The notes: generated by a model from the letters alone, not told the origin. A DNA stretch of 64,000 nt from Anoplopoma fimbria (GCF_027596085.1 NC_072472.1:15343971-15407970), one strand, 5' to 3'. Counted from the first letter of the stretch, positions 1-34,289 are shown. Made by a program: numbers and translations.

Positions 1-251
1 TTTCTTACAAGGATTCAAGCGTTTCTTCTAAGAATATCTAGAAATTTTAAAATTATTTGTATTTTTAATCTGAGCTGTAATGTAATTTGGGGTAGTTGGC
101 GAGAATTCAATGTATGCCAATTTGAGTTCTCTCAAAGCTCTTATCTTTATCTCACCCCGTGTTCAGCACAGACCAGCAGAGATTTGTACATCATATTTTA
201 TAAAGTCGTGATTTGTATTCCAAATTGTAATCTGAGAAGTAAAAAAATATG

Positions 252-451
252 GTTTCTCATTCAATGGTTTTTCTTTCTTTATTTTTTCTACATTGTAGAT
301 TAATATTGAAGACATCCAAACTATGAAGGAACACATATGGAATTATGTGGTAAACAAACAAATGCTCAACAAACCAGAATATGTTTTATATTTTAGATTC
401 TTCAAAGTAGTTGAATGAGAAGGTGTGTCCAAACTTTTGACTGGTACTGTA
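252..451. mobile_element. Deleted Tc1-like (MITE-like) remnant
   Basis: An inverted pair, tctcattcaa at 256-265 and ttgaatgaga at 411-420, encloses a segment I recognise from a common fish Tc1-type element. The right end continues into a terminal motif (gtgtccaaacttttgactgg) and stops at 451. The matching outer part of the left end is missing, so the copy is truncated and has no transposase. Family assignment is from memory of the repeat. Confidence 0.6.
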
Positions 452-1223
452 TATCTTTCTGAATTCTTGTGGAATATAACATTCTTATAAATAAATACTA
501 TTGAGTGCCTCAAATTCTACCGCTGGCAGTTATACAATAAAACCCCCAATGAACAACATATTTGTGGATTGCATCTCCTCAAATGTGACTAGTGTTGCTT
601 CAATATGACTATTTTAGGAGTCATAGTTTTGAAATGTCTTTCTGTGTGGTAAACCAATGTTTTGTAGAACACTGACTCGCACTAGGACCCGGGGGAGTTT
701 CGGATGATCAACCAGCGGCAACTGAGTCAAACTGTGAACTACAGCGGCCGCTCTGACTCACAGAGCTCGGCTGTGTCTGAGGCGAACACGTCTCAAATGT
801 TGAAAACTGTAACTTTTGAATGAAACTACTAAGGGATCATCACCGGAGATAAAGCGCACCGAGTTTCTCAACGAAATGGACTCCACACGCCAAAGTGGTG
901 AGTAACAAGTCTGTCTTTTAATATCACAGTAACAATGCATAGAAGCCTAAGTTACATACATGTAAAATGTAAAAGCACTTCTTGGGAGATAAATGGGACA
1001 CAAACGCACCACTAAACTCAGAACAGGATAAATACACTAAAATAACAATTAGCCTACCAAACCTGTCACTTAAACTCATCACAAGAAATGCTAAAACGTT
1101 ACAATGGGCTGAAACATCTTAGAACCATTGAGGTTAAATGGTTTTATTTCAGTTCAGTTCTAATCCCCCCTCGCGCCCTGCTCTCGTTCCACTAGCGACT
1201 GACGTCATATCACCTACACGCCG

Positions 1224-1416
<193 letters not shown>

Positions 1417-1988
1417 GAGGAAGTGTCCTCCTCGCTCAGGTAGTGTGACGCAATCGGATCCCAACACAGCAGCGCCCCGTTGGAAGCTGCGCCGCTGGAA
1501 GTGAAGCCGCAGCGGCTGAATGGCTGCTCTGTTTCAAACCCCTTCAGGCCACAGTGTTGCAAACAGGGAGCGGTGCATGATGGGACACCAGGTGATGAAG
1601 CCGTTGGCCCTTAATTGAAAAATCTATAGGATAAACAAGTGATTGTCTGAAGGGAAACAATGACCATTTTATTTCACAAAAATCAGTAGGAGGGGAAAAG
1701 CAGTCATGCAGCCCGTCATGTTGCCTACAGGGAATTGATCTAATAGGCTCAATATTTAAGCAAGGAGTGAATTTACACAAAAAGTAAAACAGTTCTCCTG
1801 AATAGAATGATACATTGAGGTAAAATAGTTTCACAAACGAAATTCAGCCTCACCTATGACACTGTAAAAGCCTCAAATCATCCTTATACAGCTATGTAAT
1901 CGTGACTATTATGTGATGATGTTGATGATAATAATAATATGATTCTACTCACTATCAATGTTACCTTAGTCACATCAGGTATTTTAAG

Positions 1989-2030
1989 ATAAGATAAGAT
2001 AATCCTTTATTAGTCCCGCAGCGGGGAAAT
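1989..2030. repeat. Fish retroposon-tail-like segment
   Basis: The segment gataagataatcctttatt followed by agtcccgcagcggggaaatt resembles a 3' tail dispersed in many fish genomes. No element body is recognisable next to it. Confidence 0.35.
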
Positions 2031-5011
2031 TTGCAAAGTACTAAGAGAATCACATGTGTTGTTAATAACACTAACGATGGCTGTTTTTCATTCACTGTCC
2101 CGGTGAGTCGTGACAGTGATGTACAGTGACCTCCAACACCAGTGCCCTGAGGCCATCGTTAATCAACCAGTGTTAAATGTATTGTTTACATCTGTGATTT
2201 TTTTTTTTCTTCCCTCCAACTGAAACATAAGTAGCCACTTTGGGCAACTGTGCATTCTAGAAGAAAACACCCTAACTGTGGAAAAAACATGAATGATTGA
2301 TGATGGTGTTTTTTGAGCCAATATTACAACTGCTGCAACAAGTGGGAGTAGTTTAAGTCGTAAAAATGGCTTTTGATGATGCAGCATTTGTACTAAAGGA
2401 GCAACAATCTCTGTGTTAATGACCGACAAGCCTTGACCTCGACCATGGTTGCTTTACATTTCCTTTTTCCTTTTCCTTCTCACCCAGTGGTCTTCCACCC
2501 TCCCCTCCCTTTCCCCTTTCTTTCATTTTAAGTCAGTGTTAACTGCACTGAATAACTACTACATTTACATTTTCTGCGACGGAGATATCCAAAGCAGCAG
2601 GTCTGTCCATGTTGGTGTTGCGTAGGTGGAAAGCAGAAGAAAAGCTGATGCCATGATAATACTCATCTATCAAACAGGAAAATCATGTTTTGTCCAACTG
2701 CCGGTTATATATTTACCACTATCATATCACTCCCAGGAAATACTGTCAAACAAAACAACCATTGAATAATAGTGTTTGGGTGGGTGCTTCTGTTTTTGTG
2801 TTTTTGTGTGTGTGTGCGTGTGTGTGCGTGTGCATGCCTGCCTTTCTAAGCCTTTTTCACAAAAGTTGAACTATTCCTTTAAACTCTCTAGTTGTTGTTC
2901 TTTTCAGTGGTTTCGATGTAAGCTGCGCCTTCACATGACATGTAGCCACTTGATATAATACTCATATCAAAAACAAGTTTGACATTTTGAGAAAATTGTG
3001 TTAGATGAAAAGATTCATACAACTCTGTGAGCTAAACATGAAGGTACCAGCCAGCCAGTTATCTTAGCAAAACAGCTTGAAACAGGGATAAACAGCTAGC
3101 ATTGCTCCCTAATTAATGTGATTTTATTATTTATTTTTGTACAGATTAAACAACCAAGATCCAACGTGTTGATTACTGGGCCTTAGAGGTGCTGGTTCTT
3201 TTTCAAACCAGCGTGCATCACAATCTTCTTTGTTGAGCTACAAAGCCAAGGCATGTTGTTTTCCCATTCTTACTGTCTGGATGGCTCCTAACCTGGTGAA
3301 ACCACAGCACAACAGTCTGGGTTTTAAATTAGACTCATGCTATGCCACAGTGTCTGCGCCAGTGTCTCTCCTGTGTTTCCTGTGTGTCCTCACCATTTAC
3401 TATCTGTGCAAAGTGATAAGATACTGAAAGAATGTGAATAATAGTGAATTACACCACTATTTCACCCCCAGCTGTTTCTTTTTAAAGATCTTCCCAGTTT
3501 GGCATCTCGGGGGGGAATTTTTTAAAAGTGTCAGACTGAACGCTAACCAGTGCAGTGACACCATCTACTGTTGTCACAAAAATATGAATTGCAGGATGCT
3601 GAATCTCTGAAGCAGACTTTTGTCTGAGCGGGAGCTGGCTGAGGACGCCAAGACTTGATCTCTGACCTCTGTCTGAAGAGGATGGGTGTCTGGAGAAGGG
3701 ATGGAGGAAGGCAGGCGAGGGATAGGAGTTAAAAGGAAAAGATCCGAGAGGGAGGGAGAGAAAGAAAGGAGTGGAGGGGAGAATGTGGGATATGGAGGGA
3801 CCTCAGCCTCGAGGAGAGGGGGAGGCAGGAAAAGGGAACACAAAACAGCAGCTTCATACACGTTGGATGCATTAAAACGTATGTTAGTGTCATCTAACTA
3901 AAACTTAAATGTTCCTGTTACAGAGATAATTCTGTGTGTCAGTCAACATGATTATCAACATCATTTAAATGCACTCATAGGTTTCGTCCTTGTCCTGAAG
4001 GGAAATAAAATAAAAGGAAGGGATTGTTTGGATGGGAGAGGCAAGTCAGGGAGGAGGTTAGCCTTGGATTGGTGTGATTCATGGGTTAGATGTGTAATGG
4101 ATGGGAGTCAAAGCTTCAGGTTAGGAGGAGAAAAGTATATTTTCTCTGTCACCCTGCCCCTAGTAAGCATTATGTGGTGAGATAAACAGCAGCAGCAGTA
4201 AAAAGTAGTACTTGTTTTGTTCTGAGCTGCAACCAAACACGCTAAATCAGTTCAAATGAGAGCCGCATGGCCCAGGTCTCATGACTGACCTTCTTCGGGA
4301 GGCCTGTCTGCGGTCGGACACACAAACATGTGGGTAAAACACACAAACATAATTCCCAAAGTCTTGTGACTGTATATCTTTTCTCCTTGTAAGACTATAT
4401 CTCTGTGGAGAGAGACAAATTAATAGTGCTCCCTGTAAGTCAAGTGAATGTCCGTTTGCTAATTCGAGGAAATATGTGCCGTGTGTGTATGTGTGTTTGT
4501 GAGCGTGTGTGTGTGGAATGGGGGGTTACAAAGATCCCTCTGTGGGCGAGAACGACCACAAGCCTCCAGAGCAGCTGATTCTCAGCCTCTGAACCCTCCG
4601 GTCCCCCCGAGAGAATGAGAGAGAGACACACAGACTTGAAGGAGAGAGAGATGGAATTGTATGGTCAGCCTTGACTGTAAAGTTAGACTTGAAGAAACAG
4701 AAAATGGACCAAAGGCCCATTGTGAAACTCCCATCAGTCCTCTGCTGGCTTTGTTTACTCCGAGATTGATTACATTGAAACTTGTGTTTTTTCACCCAGT
4801 GTTGCAACATTTCCTTCAGATAAGTAAAGCACAATATATCAATAGAGAAAATTCTTTAACTGCTTATTCAATAGAGAGTGAATGGGGGGGGCAGAGGAGG
4901 TGAGACTCGCAGTTGGAGGCTGGAGGAGAGAGTCAAGATCAAGAAGGAGTGGAAAGACGCTTCTGTCGACAGCAAAGACAGGAAACCACAGCTGCTGGCC
5001 GAGAACTACTA

Positions 5012-5012
<1 letters not shown>

Positions 5013-5072
<60 letters not shown>
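5013..5072. repeat. (CA)n microsatellite
   Basis: Uninterrupted ac repeat of about 30 units. Confidence 0.97.
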
Positions 5073-5148
5073 AAGAGGGGCGTGGTGCAACACAGCTGCA
5101 TCGCTTCGATCCACGGGCATTCAGGGTTAAAGGATATATCACAAACAG

Positions 5149-5279
<131 letters not shown>

Positions 5280-6556
5280 TTCCTGTTTTGTTTTTTGTTG
5301 GAGTTTCTGACATTGTATTGTTTGCTCTGGTCTTGCAGTGCATTGTGGTCATCTAATTTTGGACCTTCGGTTGACAATGGAGTATTGTCAGACTGGGGGG
5401 TGACGGAGGAGGCTGTGAGAGCTTTTCTCTTTTATTTTATCTTAACCCCTGTAACAATTTTTTTTAGTTTGTGTCATTCTTAAACATCCATATTTAGCCG
5501 CTGCTGCTTTTTATACTTTTTGACATTCATTTTAACATCTGACTTGTTGTCACTGAGGAAGTTTTTCTAGCTACTGTATGGCACATTAGAAAATGACTCC
5601 TGATAAAAATGATTTAAAGCCCCTGATTTAGTGCTCTCAGAGTTTATTCAGACTGTAAAAAGGACAAGAGGTTTTCTTAATGATTTATTCCAAGAGGAGA
5701 TTTATAAAGGTGGTAGATTACTTTCTCTATGGGCCGCACAGAGACTTGTGCTGACGTGTACTTAAACTTCAACTGAACCCTGTTTGTGTTTTGGGTGAAA
5801 CAACATTGTTGATTTTACAATTTTATTGCCAAAACTGACAAAGATTTAATGTTTCCCCCAAATATTTTTCTTGGCAGTGTGGAATAAGCCACTTAAAGAG
5901 CATGTGGGACATGGCCAACTTTCCACAAAACCCAAACTGAAATAAAATCATTTTAGGGTTAGCGGCTCTTAAACTCAAATTCACGTCTCTTATGAATGAA
6001 CAATCAACTGAATGAACTAACAGGCAGTTTGATAACCATATCCTATCCTATCTCTAGTGGAACTACAGATTTTATTCTTTACTTTGGCTCCATTTCCTTT
6101 AGTGAAGGAAGCTTCCTGCCCCCTTCCTCCCCAGCTTCTTTTCTCTCCGACTCCCCTCACCTCCTCCATCCAGGCAGGATGTGTGAGAGTGTGGAAGAGC
6201 TTTTGAAACAATGTCAAGGTCAACAAAACGCACAGGACGTCAGTGTTGAACATGAAAACAATTATTTTTTCAAAGAAAGCTTGAAAATCTCCAAATTGTA
6301 AGTGGAACTCAATCGGTGGTGGTGAGGGACAAGTGAGCAGTCTTTCTGATAGACGGAAAGACTGACTCTGGGGCGGACAAAATGAATATCTGTTAGGATG
6401 TTAAATATCTCCTCCCTGTCAGCTGTTGCAACAGGCGGTATGATGAGTTACAAACTGACAGTTATGCTCACACTTGTCTGTGTGGCCTTGCATGTGTGTG
6501 TTAAATTGATATTTGATGCACTTGTTGTAATAGCATAAGAATTTGAGCCATGGTAA

Positions 6557-6708
6557 AGGGGACATATCATGCTCATTTCCAGGCTCAAAAAACATATTAT
6601 TTTTCTCATTTTGTTTGCAAAACCGTTTGTGGGTCGGTAGGCACTCCAGATACCCAAAAGTATGTGCACAAGGACTGGAAAAATGCTTTTTTTCATAATA
6701 TGTCCCCT
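6557..6708. mobile_element. Short MITE with 15-bp terminal inverted repeats
   Basis: Left end aggggacatatcatg (6557-6571) and right end cataatatgtcccct (6694-6708) are inverted copies with one mismatch. The ends match a dispersed fish element I know with the same ggggacata termini, but the interior is reduced to about 120 bp. It ends about 90 bp before the first afap1l1 coding exon, in the preceding intron. Confidence 0.65.
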
Positions 6709-6798
6709 GTCTGCTCCTTTTTGATGGTGCCAAAGCATATTTTATTGTCATTCTGCAAACATGAATACTAATATGTTCTTTTGTGGTTCTCAGTTGTG

Positions 6799-15605
<8,807 letters not shown>

Positions 15606-17949
15606 ACTGAACATAAATGGTTCAACAGATGGATTCATGGAGAGAGAAAAAAAACTGAGCTGTGAATGGAGGATGTGTTAAAAGAAGAAACAGTTGAAGA
15701 TAACTGACACTGGGAAGAAGATGAGGAAGAGGAAGCAGAGGTAAAGGGGGAAGAGGACAGTCTTTGACACAATCTTTTCCTCCTCTTACCTACCAAGAAA
15801 AAGAGGGACCTTTTGCAAGTAGAGGCAGCACGGTTCTGTCTCAGCCACTGTAAATATGAGACTTTACTGGTGTTCCAGTACAGTATGAATGTGAGTCACT
15901 ATGAACAGTATAGTTTGTATGTGTGTTTACATTTGCACAGGGCTGCAGAAAGTGAAAATGTGATTATTATATAGAAATGTATCACAAAGGGAGAGTGTGG
16001 TTCATGAACACTGTGAGTTCAGAGTTACATGCAACACTTCCACTGATTTTATTCCTTTTAACAGGATATTTGTCAATGTAAAATGAAAAACTAAAGTAAA
16101 GAAATGAATATTACATTAAGTTATCTTTATTAATAAGAGAAGTATCCCACATTTTTTCAGGTGTATTTAAACCATTAGGAAAGCATATCGAGTATGACAC
16201 TGTTCCTGAAACAAATGAGTAAATGTTTATTATTGCAATGTGAACTATTGGTTTTTAACCATTATATGTGTATTTTTTTGCCTTATGCACTTTATCTTGT
16301 TGTATTTTGTGATAACATAAATGTCTTGGAAGTTAGCCTGAGAGCCCCACTTTGGAATTGTGAGGATAAATGCTTGTGTCTGCTCTCCCTGATCATCACA
16401 GCGACATGAACAAACACACATGTTGGAGTAAATGATAACTTTATCAAGACATGTTGTCTACTGGACTGTTTCTTTGAATGTAGTTCCTCTGAATCACAAC
16501 TATGAACTATGAACGCCATCTAGTGGTGAAATAGGGTTTAAGCACTTGTTTGAACATTGTTAGGGTAATTACCAGTTTGTACTTATTGACAATGATCCGA
16601 TGTTACAAAAATTGCATAGGTCTATTTTTCTTTTGTGTTCATAGAGCGAGTTTATAATCGTCATCCACAGTAAATGGCAGCCCTGTATTGTTTTTTTTAA
16701 GTGGGCAGCTCCTCAACCTGTGCCAGAAAAGGTTCTGGCACTGCATTGTGGGAAGAAAAAAACAAACCACTTAAAAAAGAGCCGAAACAGTTTTTTTGTG
16801 GTTATGGAAATAAGTTTATGTAATATGTTGTTTGCATGCAAAAACGTTACATAGGTGTAATTATTTAGGAAGTGTTTATTTTCTTAATTGAATGGTGCAG
16901 CGCCGTTGACAGGAAATGCGTGTGTTGTTACTTGCACCTTTAATAGCCTACAGGTGTGCTCCTCCCGTTTAGTCTGACGAACGCGGGATAGCATTTTTAA
17001 ACCATTTTTCAAAGCAAGATATAACTATTGACTGTATTTTTAACTGTTTTTGATTGTAACTGTTTTCCTTACATAAATGTTTTTACTTTTGGACTTTCAA
17101 ACGATGCGGAGTAATTCGAATTGTTTGAATCCTGCGAGTCAGAAATAAACCTCCACAGCCAGCACCCTAATTAAAAAGACCTACTCAATATGAAGGAGCT
17201 TAATCACGATCATTGAATTCTTCGTTTGGAAGGGATTGAGTTTTGATCCTGAAATATGTTTTTTTGTTGGCTCGGATACAGCTCTGGTGGATGAACGTAA
17301 GTATATATTTTAGTATACTTAACCAGTGTCAACACGTTACATCCTCCAAACCTTGTTACACCTCCTGATGTATCAAAAGGGAGAACAGTTCTTCTGCATC
17401 GATCTTTGTGGGTTGAAACACAATCACACTAGAAAAAAAATAAAGGGCCAATTCACCCAAGTCAAACAAAATAAACATGGCTCACTTTTTTTTTTTTAGT
17501 ATTTAAACCAAGTTTCTCGGGATCCATTACAATGGAGGTGAATGGAATCTAATTTAAGGTACAAAACGTTAAAAAAAACAGCAACAACATTTCTGTCTAG
17601 AATCACTGTTTTAACTAACAGAAGTCACCGCCAACCAGTTTTTTTAAAGGGACTATTTCTTCACAAAACGTAAATCCATTCAACTTCATTGTAGTGAAGT
17701 GGTGGCAGAAATCTGATTTGATATCACAAAACCTGGCAAATAAAACCAAAACTATCTGCATACCACAAGAGGTAGGCTAAGTATGAATTTTTTTTTTTTA
17801 TAAATTGACAGTTTTCTATATCACATACGTTTGATTAAATCTCTAATATTGATGAATACTCAAAACATTCAACATAACACCAACACAGGTGCAGATGGGG
17901 GAATAAAAACCAACAAAATAAGACAAGACTATAACTTCTTTAAAAAGAG
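15606..17949 (+). other. afap1l1 3' UTR and convergent intergenic DNA
   Basis: No conserved open frame. The 5' part should be the afap1l1 3' UTR. A canonical AATAAA at 17144-17149 is a candidate polyadenylation signal, giving a 3' UTR of about 1.5 kb. No earlier AATAAA was noticed. The remainder up to the fgf13 polyadenylation signal is AT-rich spacer. Confidence 0.45.
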
Positions 17950-17955
17950 TTTATT
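17950..17955 (-). terminator. fgf13: Candidate fgf13 polyadenylation signal
   Basis: tttatt on the + strand reads AATAAA on the - strand, 1.25 kb after the fgf13 stop codon. This implies a 3' UTR of about 1.27 kb. No experimental support is available from sequence alone. Confidence 0.5.
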
Positions 17956-18027
17956 TAGTGCATTTCTAGTTTGTCCACAGAAGGAACCAAAATATTAAGT
18001 AAATCTGTGCTCCCATTGGTCCAGGTG

Positions 18028-18160
18028 GTTCTGGCTCTGGTCCAACACCATTGGTCCATTAATGTTCTGGTGCAATACTATTGGTCCAGTAGTGTTCCAA
18101 CACCCTCCCATTGGTTCACTAGTGTTCTGGTATGACACTATTGGCTCACTAGTGTTCACT
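18028..18160. repeat. 30-bp tandem repeat in the fgf13 3' UTR
   Basis: Units beginning gtt(c)tgg occupy 18064-18093, 18094-18123 and 18124-18153, each exactly 30 bp. A longer 36-bp unit precedes them at 18028-18063 and a partial unit follows. Each unit contains an attggt/attggc core (ATTGG, CCAAT on the other strand) and ends near tagt. Confidence 0.85.
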
Positions 18161-18464
18161 TTAGGTCAGGAACACACAAGACCAGAAACAAAACAAAAAA
18201 AAAACAGGACCTTCGGCATGCTGCTACTGAGCAAGAGGTCCACAAGCTTCCATGCAACGACAAAAAAACAAACAAAAACAAACAGCAAGGGACAACAACA
18301 ACAAACGGAAAGATAAACAACAGCAGTGCTTGTAAGAAGTAGGCATGGAAGCATATACAGTAAACCTTATTTTTACCTGCTAAAGCCCTCAGGAGGTTCG
18401 TCTGATATACAACAGGTCTTAAAAAGGTAGAATCCCACCTTCCCCCTCCCTCCCCCAGGTACAT

Positions 18465-18502
<38 letters not shown>

Positions 18503-18600
18503 ACTTGCTTCCCCCCCCCACACACACACACACAACACTCCTATTGCAAGTACGGCGTATACTTGACCACACACACACACTCTCACACACTCACACACCT
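18465..18600. repeat. (CA)n-rich tracts in the fgf13 3' UTR
   Basis: Several interrupted ca runs, with a C8 stretch between them. Confidence 0.9.
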
Positions 18601-19112
18601 GCATGCAAACAAATGATCCTCATAAGTGTACAAGGAATACGTTTGTCATTTTTAAAAATATGACTTAACCCCATGAGCTCTGTGTAAACATAGCATATGG
18701 TAGAATAGATAAAGACTTCCTCCCTCCCTTCGTCACTCTCACTTTCTTGCCACTTTCCTTTTCACTGCAGTAACTTAGTTAATACTTGGGACTCTTTGGT
18801 TCTTCTGTAACAGTCTGTTTATCTGACTATGTGACTGACTGGCTCGCTCTATCGCTCTCGTCTTACTCCATCTCCCTCCCTTTTTTCTCTCCGGTTACGA
18901 CACAGCAGGAGGAGCAGTCAAGGGCAGAGATTCGTAGGTCCTCTTTCTCTGCAGATCAGAGCAGCAGATCCAGATGGATTGATTGTCCTTGATTTATTTA
19001 CATCACAGTCAGTCACAGTGGGCTCCGTTAAGTGGAAGAACACATTCCTGTCCTGTCGTTTTGTCTTTGCCTCCTCTTACCAGCCTGATGTGTGGGCATG
19101 TCGGCCTGAGAT

Positions 19113-19197
19113 CTGCGTGTGTGTGTGTGTGTGTGTGTGGGTGTGTGTGGGTGTGTACGTGTGTGTATGTCTTTTGTTGGTGTGTGTGTGTGTGTGA
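19113..19197. repeat. Imperfect (GT)n microsatellite
   Basis: Interrupted gt runs immediately 3' of the fgf13 stop codon on the minus strand. Confidence 0.9.
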
Positions 19198-19209
19198 GGG
19201 GTGAGGGGG

Positions 19210-27862
<8,653 letters not shown>

Positions 27863-28619
27863 GTCCCCCGGTAGAGTGCAACAAGGCTGCTGCTGCTGCT
27901 GGGATGGATGGTGTGGGAGGGGGGGTGGTGGTGGTGGTGGTGTGTAGGGTGCGAGGAGGGGTTGTCTACACCACCCACGGCTCAGCTCGCATCACACACC
28001 GGCCGCTGCAGTGTCGTGGTGGTTTTAAAAAGCCTCCAGAATCCTCCATCGGTGCGTCCGGGGCGCTTCATGGAAGAGTCGTGAAACACATCCAGTAATG
28101 TCGCCTAATGACGCCGCCTCACGTCCCCCTCCCTCTCCCTCCCCCCCATCCACCCCCAAATGGGTCCGAGTGGCAAAACGCTGTCTTATTCCCAACCCCC
28201 CTCAGGTGATTCTCCTGGCTGTCCCGAGAGAGCGTGGATGAGTAAGAGAGAGGGATGGAGGGATGGGGGGACTGCGTGGGTCAAGCGGCGGATCAACAGC
28301 TTCTAAACAGGTGCGAACACCACCGGGGCTGCTGCTGCTGCTGCTGTTGTCGTCGGAGATCACTGCAGCTGCGGCTTCATCCGCTGCCGCTCTGCACGGC
28401 TCCCCGGCGACGCGACGCGACGCGACGCTCCTCCGCGCCGTCCGTGACGGAAAATGCAGCAACCGGACTGTTTGTCAATGAAACGGCACGGGGCTGGCTC
28501 CGACGGGGACGGGAACATGATGCATGCAGCCGTGCCGTTCATAAAAGTGCTGCAGCCCTGCCCGCCCCGGAGGAGGAAGGACGAGGAAGGGGGGTGGAGG
28601 GAGCGCAGGGTGGGGGGTG

Positions 28620-28722
<103 letters not shown>

Positions 28723-29034
28723 GGGGTCGGAGGGGTGCAATGAGGGCCGTTATGGCTGCTCTTTCTCATAAGGGCACCTGTAGCCCTGAACCCCACGTGG
28801 CATGATATTTACATGTTATCATGAATACTGATGTGTGATAGGCAGGGAGGAGGAGGAGGGAGGAGAGGTGGAGGGTGGGGAGGGAGCGGAGCGGGGGATG
28901 TAATGAAGGAGGAGGAGTGAGGGGGGAAAAATAAACGGTGAATTGAAAGGGAGAGGGCAGACAGGCAGGCAGGTGAATTAATGGGAGGAGGGCTAATGGA
29001 AAAAGGGGGCGCAAGGGAGAAAATTAGATATTGA

Positions 29035-29068
<34 letters not shown>

Positions 29069-29262
29069 AGCTTGTACACAACCTACAAATGGATTGGGAA
29101 AAGTAGAAAGATGAATGAAAGAGAGGAGGAATAATGAAGAGTGAGAGAGATGTGAGTGAGGCTGGAGGAAGATGTCGGGCAATATGGGGAGTTATGCAGA
29201 ACAGGAGGAGTAAAGACAGAACTGCAAGTGAAGGCACAGTAATGGAAGGTTGAGAGAGACCT

Positions 29263-29364
<102 letters not shown>

Positions 29365-31708
29365 AGAAACGTGCAAAAAGGAGGGGCTCTCATTTTATTT
29401 TGGTGCAGAGGTTCACCACTGCTGGAAGGCTGCAGCCTGCAAGGAGGAGGTGAGTATCGGAGACAGCACTTCAGTCAGGATGGATTTTTTTAAGATGTCC
29501 CATTTGCATCCGCACCAGGGCAGACGCACACATGTACAGCGGCAAACAGACAATCCATGCGTGTCGATCGGCCGCAGGCAAGCCTCCACGAGAAAAAAAC
29601 AGATGCACAGATGCACAGCTGTCAGCGGCAGACACAGCTGCAATGGCGCATGGCAACTGCATCTCCCAGCTGGTCTTGAGGGAGACGGGGTTTTGCGGAC
29701 AAAGAGACGACCGACTCACTGTGGAGGTCGACCTGTGGCACCTGACGCTGAGCAGCAGGCAGAGCCGATGCATGCTGTTCACCAGTGGGGAAAAATCGAT
29801 GGCTGGAGAGCAAGAGGATGTGATGAGCAGTAAATTGCATGACTGGAGAGGACATCTCACCAGCCCTCTACGTGAGAGTGACGGACTGTGGACAGAGGCT
29901 GAGGTCAGGACCTGGTCACTGAAGTGGAGCCTTTAGCCTGTCCTTGACTGAAGGAGTTCCAAGATACACCACTTGCCTTCTGGTTAGGTAAGACCCTTGT
30001 AAATGTACAGATAAATATAGTTTAGGTGTTATCGTACAGCTCAACCCACTACCTGAGAGAGACGACACTTCAGCCATAAAAGATTTCATAACCACTGATG
30101 TGATGCAATCTAAAACACTAAAATGCGAAAGCAAACGTGTACAACCACAGTAATGAAGTGACTGAACGCTCGGCCTTCATCTTTGATTTATGAGCTTGTG
30201 GCTTTTAAAACCACATCACATACCCCTAAAAGCAAAAGCCGCAAAGACCAGAGGTAACAAAATGTAACAATACAAGCTGCAGGGGGAAACAAATCAGATA
30301 CAAGGAACCTCTAAAGAACAGAATAATTTCGGTTTCTCACCCTTTACCCTTAAATCAGCACAATACCAAATTGAAATGTTACAGAAAGTACCTGAATCAA
30401 TAAGCCAAATCAATTGAAACAAATTTGCAACCAAATAACACAGAGGAAATAATTGGTAATCGATTTGTTCCAAGGATTAGAAAATATCCCAGTAACATGG
30501 CTGCAAATAAATGGATAGCGTATATTAATTAAGGTTCATATAGACTGTTTTATTTAAACAATCAAATGAAAATAAGATCTGAAAGATACATTTGAGCTGG
30601 TCCATCTAGTCTTTTCTATGATTAAAAGTGTGTACACTTCTATAGGGTTTGTTTTGAGCTCTGTAGCCCTCTACAGGCAGTAGAACTTGATCCCAACAGA
30701 GAAATACGGCAAATATCCAGAGAGCGCAACTTCTGTGTGTGATTCTCCTTCTAACCATAAATGCCAGTTGGAGTAGATCAGAAACCCAGCAGCATGCGGG
30801 TTTTCATAAAACACTTTGGAACAAACCGCTGAGGCCGTTAGAAGGTCGACCATCAAAGATGGCAGTGAACAGTGTGAAACATGTTTACAACGTTCTTCTG
30901 TATCCGTTCGAGATCTATGAGATTGACGTGCTTTCATTTACCTCAATCATTTTTGTGACGTTTTATGTACAATTCTGAGTTAAAAAGTTGTTTTGCTTGA
31001 TCTTGTTTTGGTAGAGCAGACGATGTCAGAGTCCGCCCTGCAGGCTGACATTGATTCTGACAGTAACAGGATTTGTGCTAAGAGCCGAGACTTTTGATTC
31101 AGGGTCTTTGATTTATTCAGCACTCCCCAACTGACACTTCTGTGAAGTTTTATAATATTTTAAATGATCTGCCCTTTTGAGCGTGGAGGACACCAATAGG
31201 CCTACAAGTTCAGGATCTCAATTTCTGAAATGCTTTAAAATCGTTCTCAAGGATGCAAAGGATACATCAGAATAATACTAAGAGCCTAAATTACAAGGCC
31301 ATTCAATATGAATGGATGTAAGTGAGTCTATCGGAGCAGAAGGGCGTGCCCGGCGCTGCTTTCAGCACCACGGACAGCGCTTCACGTTTTAACTGAGTTA
31401 AAAACACGTCTTACTTAGATTATACCAAAACGATCGACTTATCTCAAACACAACTTCATAGATTCGGACATTTAATATTTTGAGAACAAGGTAAAGTCGA
31501 AAACGATCTGTAAAAGCATCAACAAAAGCGCCAAAGAGGCATTTTAGAAAAGTCCCTTCAGAGAGTTCCGTTGACCTCAATTTAACTATATGTTTATCCC
31601 TTTTCCCCTCTAAAAGTATATTCCCACAGCTAAGTGCCGAGTTATTGTAGCACTTTTGTAAAAGGATTGCTAGGCCGGTCAAAACTCGTTATTCCATATC
31701 GTTCCTAC

Positions 31709-31739
31709 CTGAGGTCGATCGGCGGAGAGGGAAACTCAT
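31709..31739 (-). CDS. fgf13: Predicted alternative first coding exon of fgf13 (U-like)
   Basis: On the minus strand an ATG at 31739 opens MSFPLRRSTS and runs into a good donor (G|gtagga, last exon base 31709). It ends one base into a codon, exactly the phase of exon 2, giving ...[14 protein letters not shown]. The known FGF13 U N-terminus is equally short and of the same type (..LLRKSYS-E). The joined protein would be about 194 aa, near the 192 aa of the mammalian U form. An upstream in-frame ATG at 31760 would add MELNGRS. This B-type end lacks the inactivation particle and nuclear signal. Homology and splice phase are seen; use as a first exon is inferred. Confidence 0.6.
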
Positions 31740-31760
31740 GCTGCGCCCGTTGAGCTCCAT

Positions 31761-34289
<2,529 letters not shown>

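Noticed and set aside
29400..29940. Overlapping plus- and minus-strand frames of up to 189 aa
   Set aside because: No recognisable family, and the longest starts inside a GT run. Frames occur on several strands at once, as expected by chance in a GC-richer patch.
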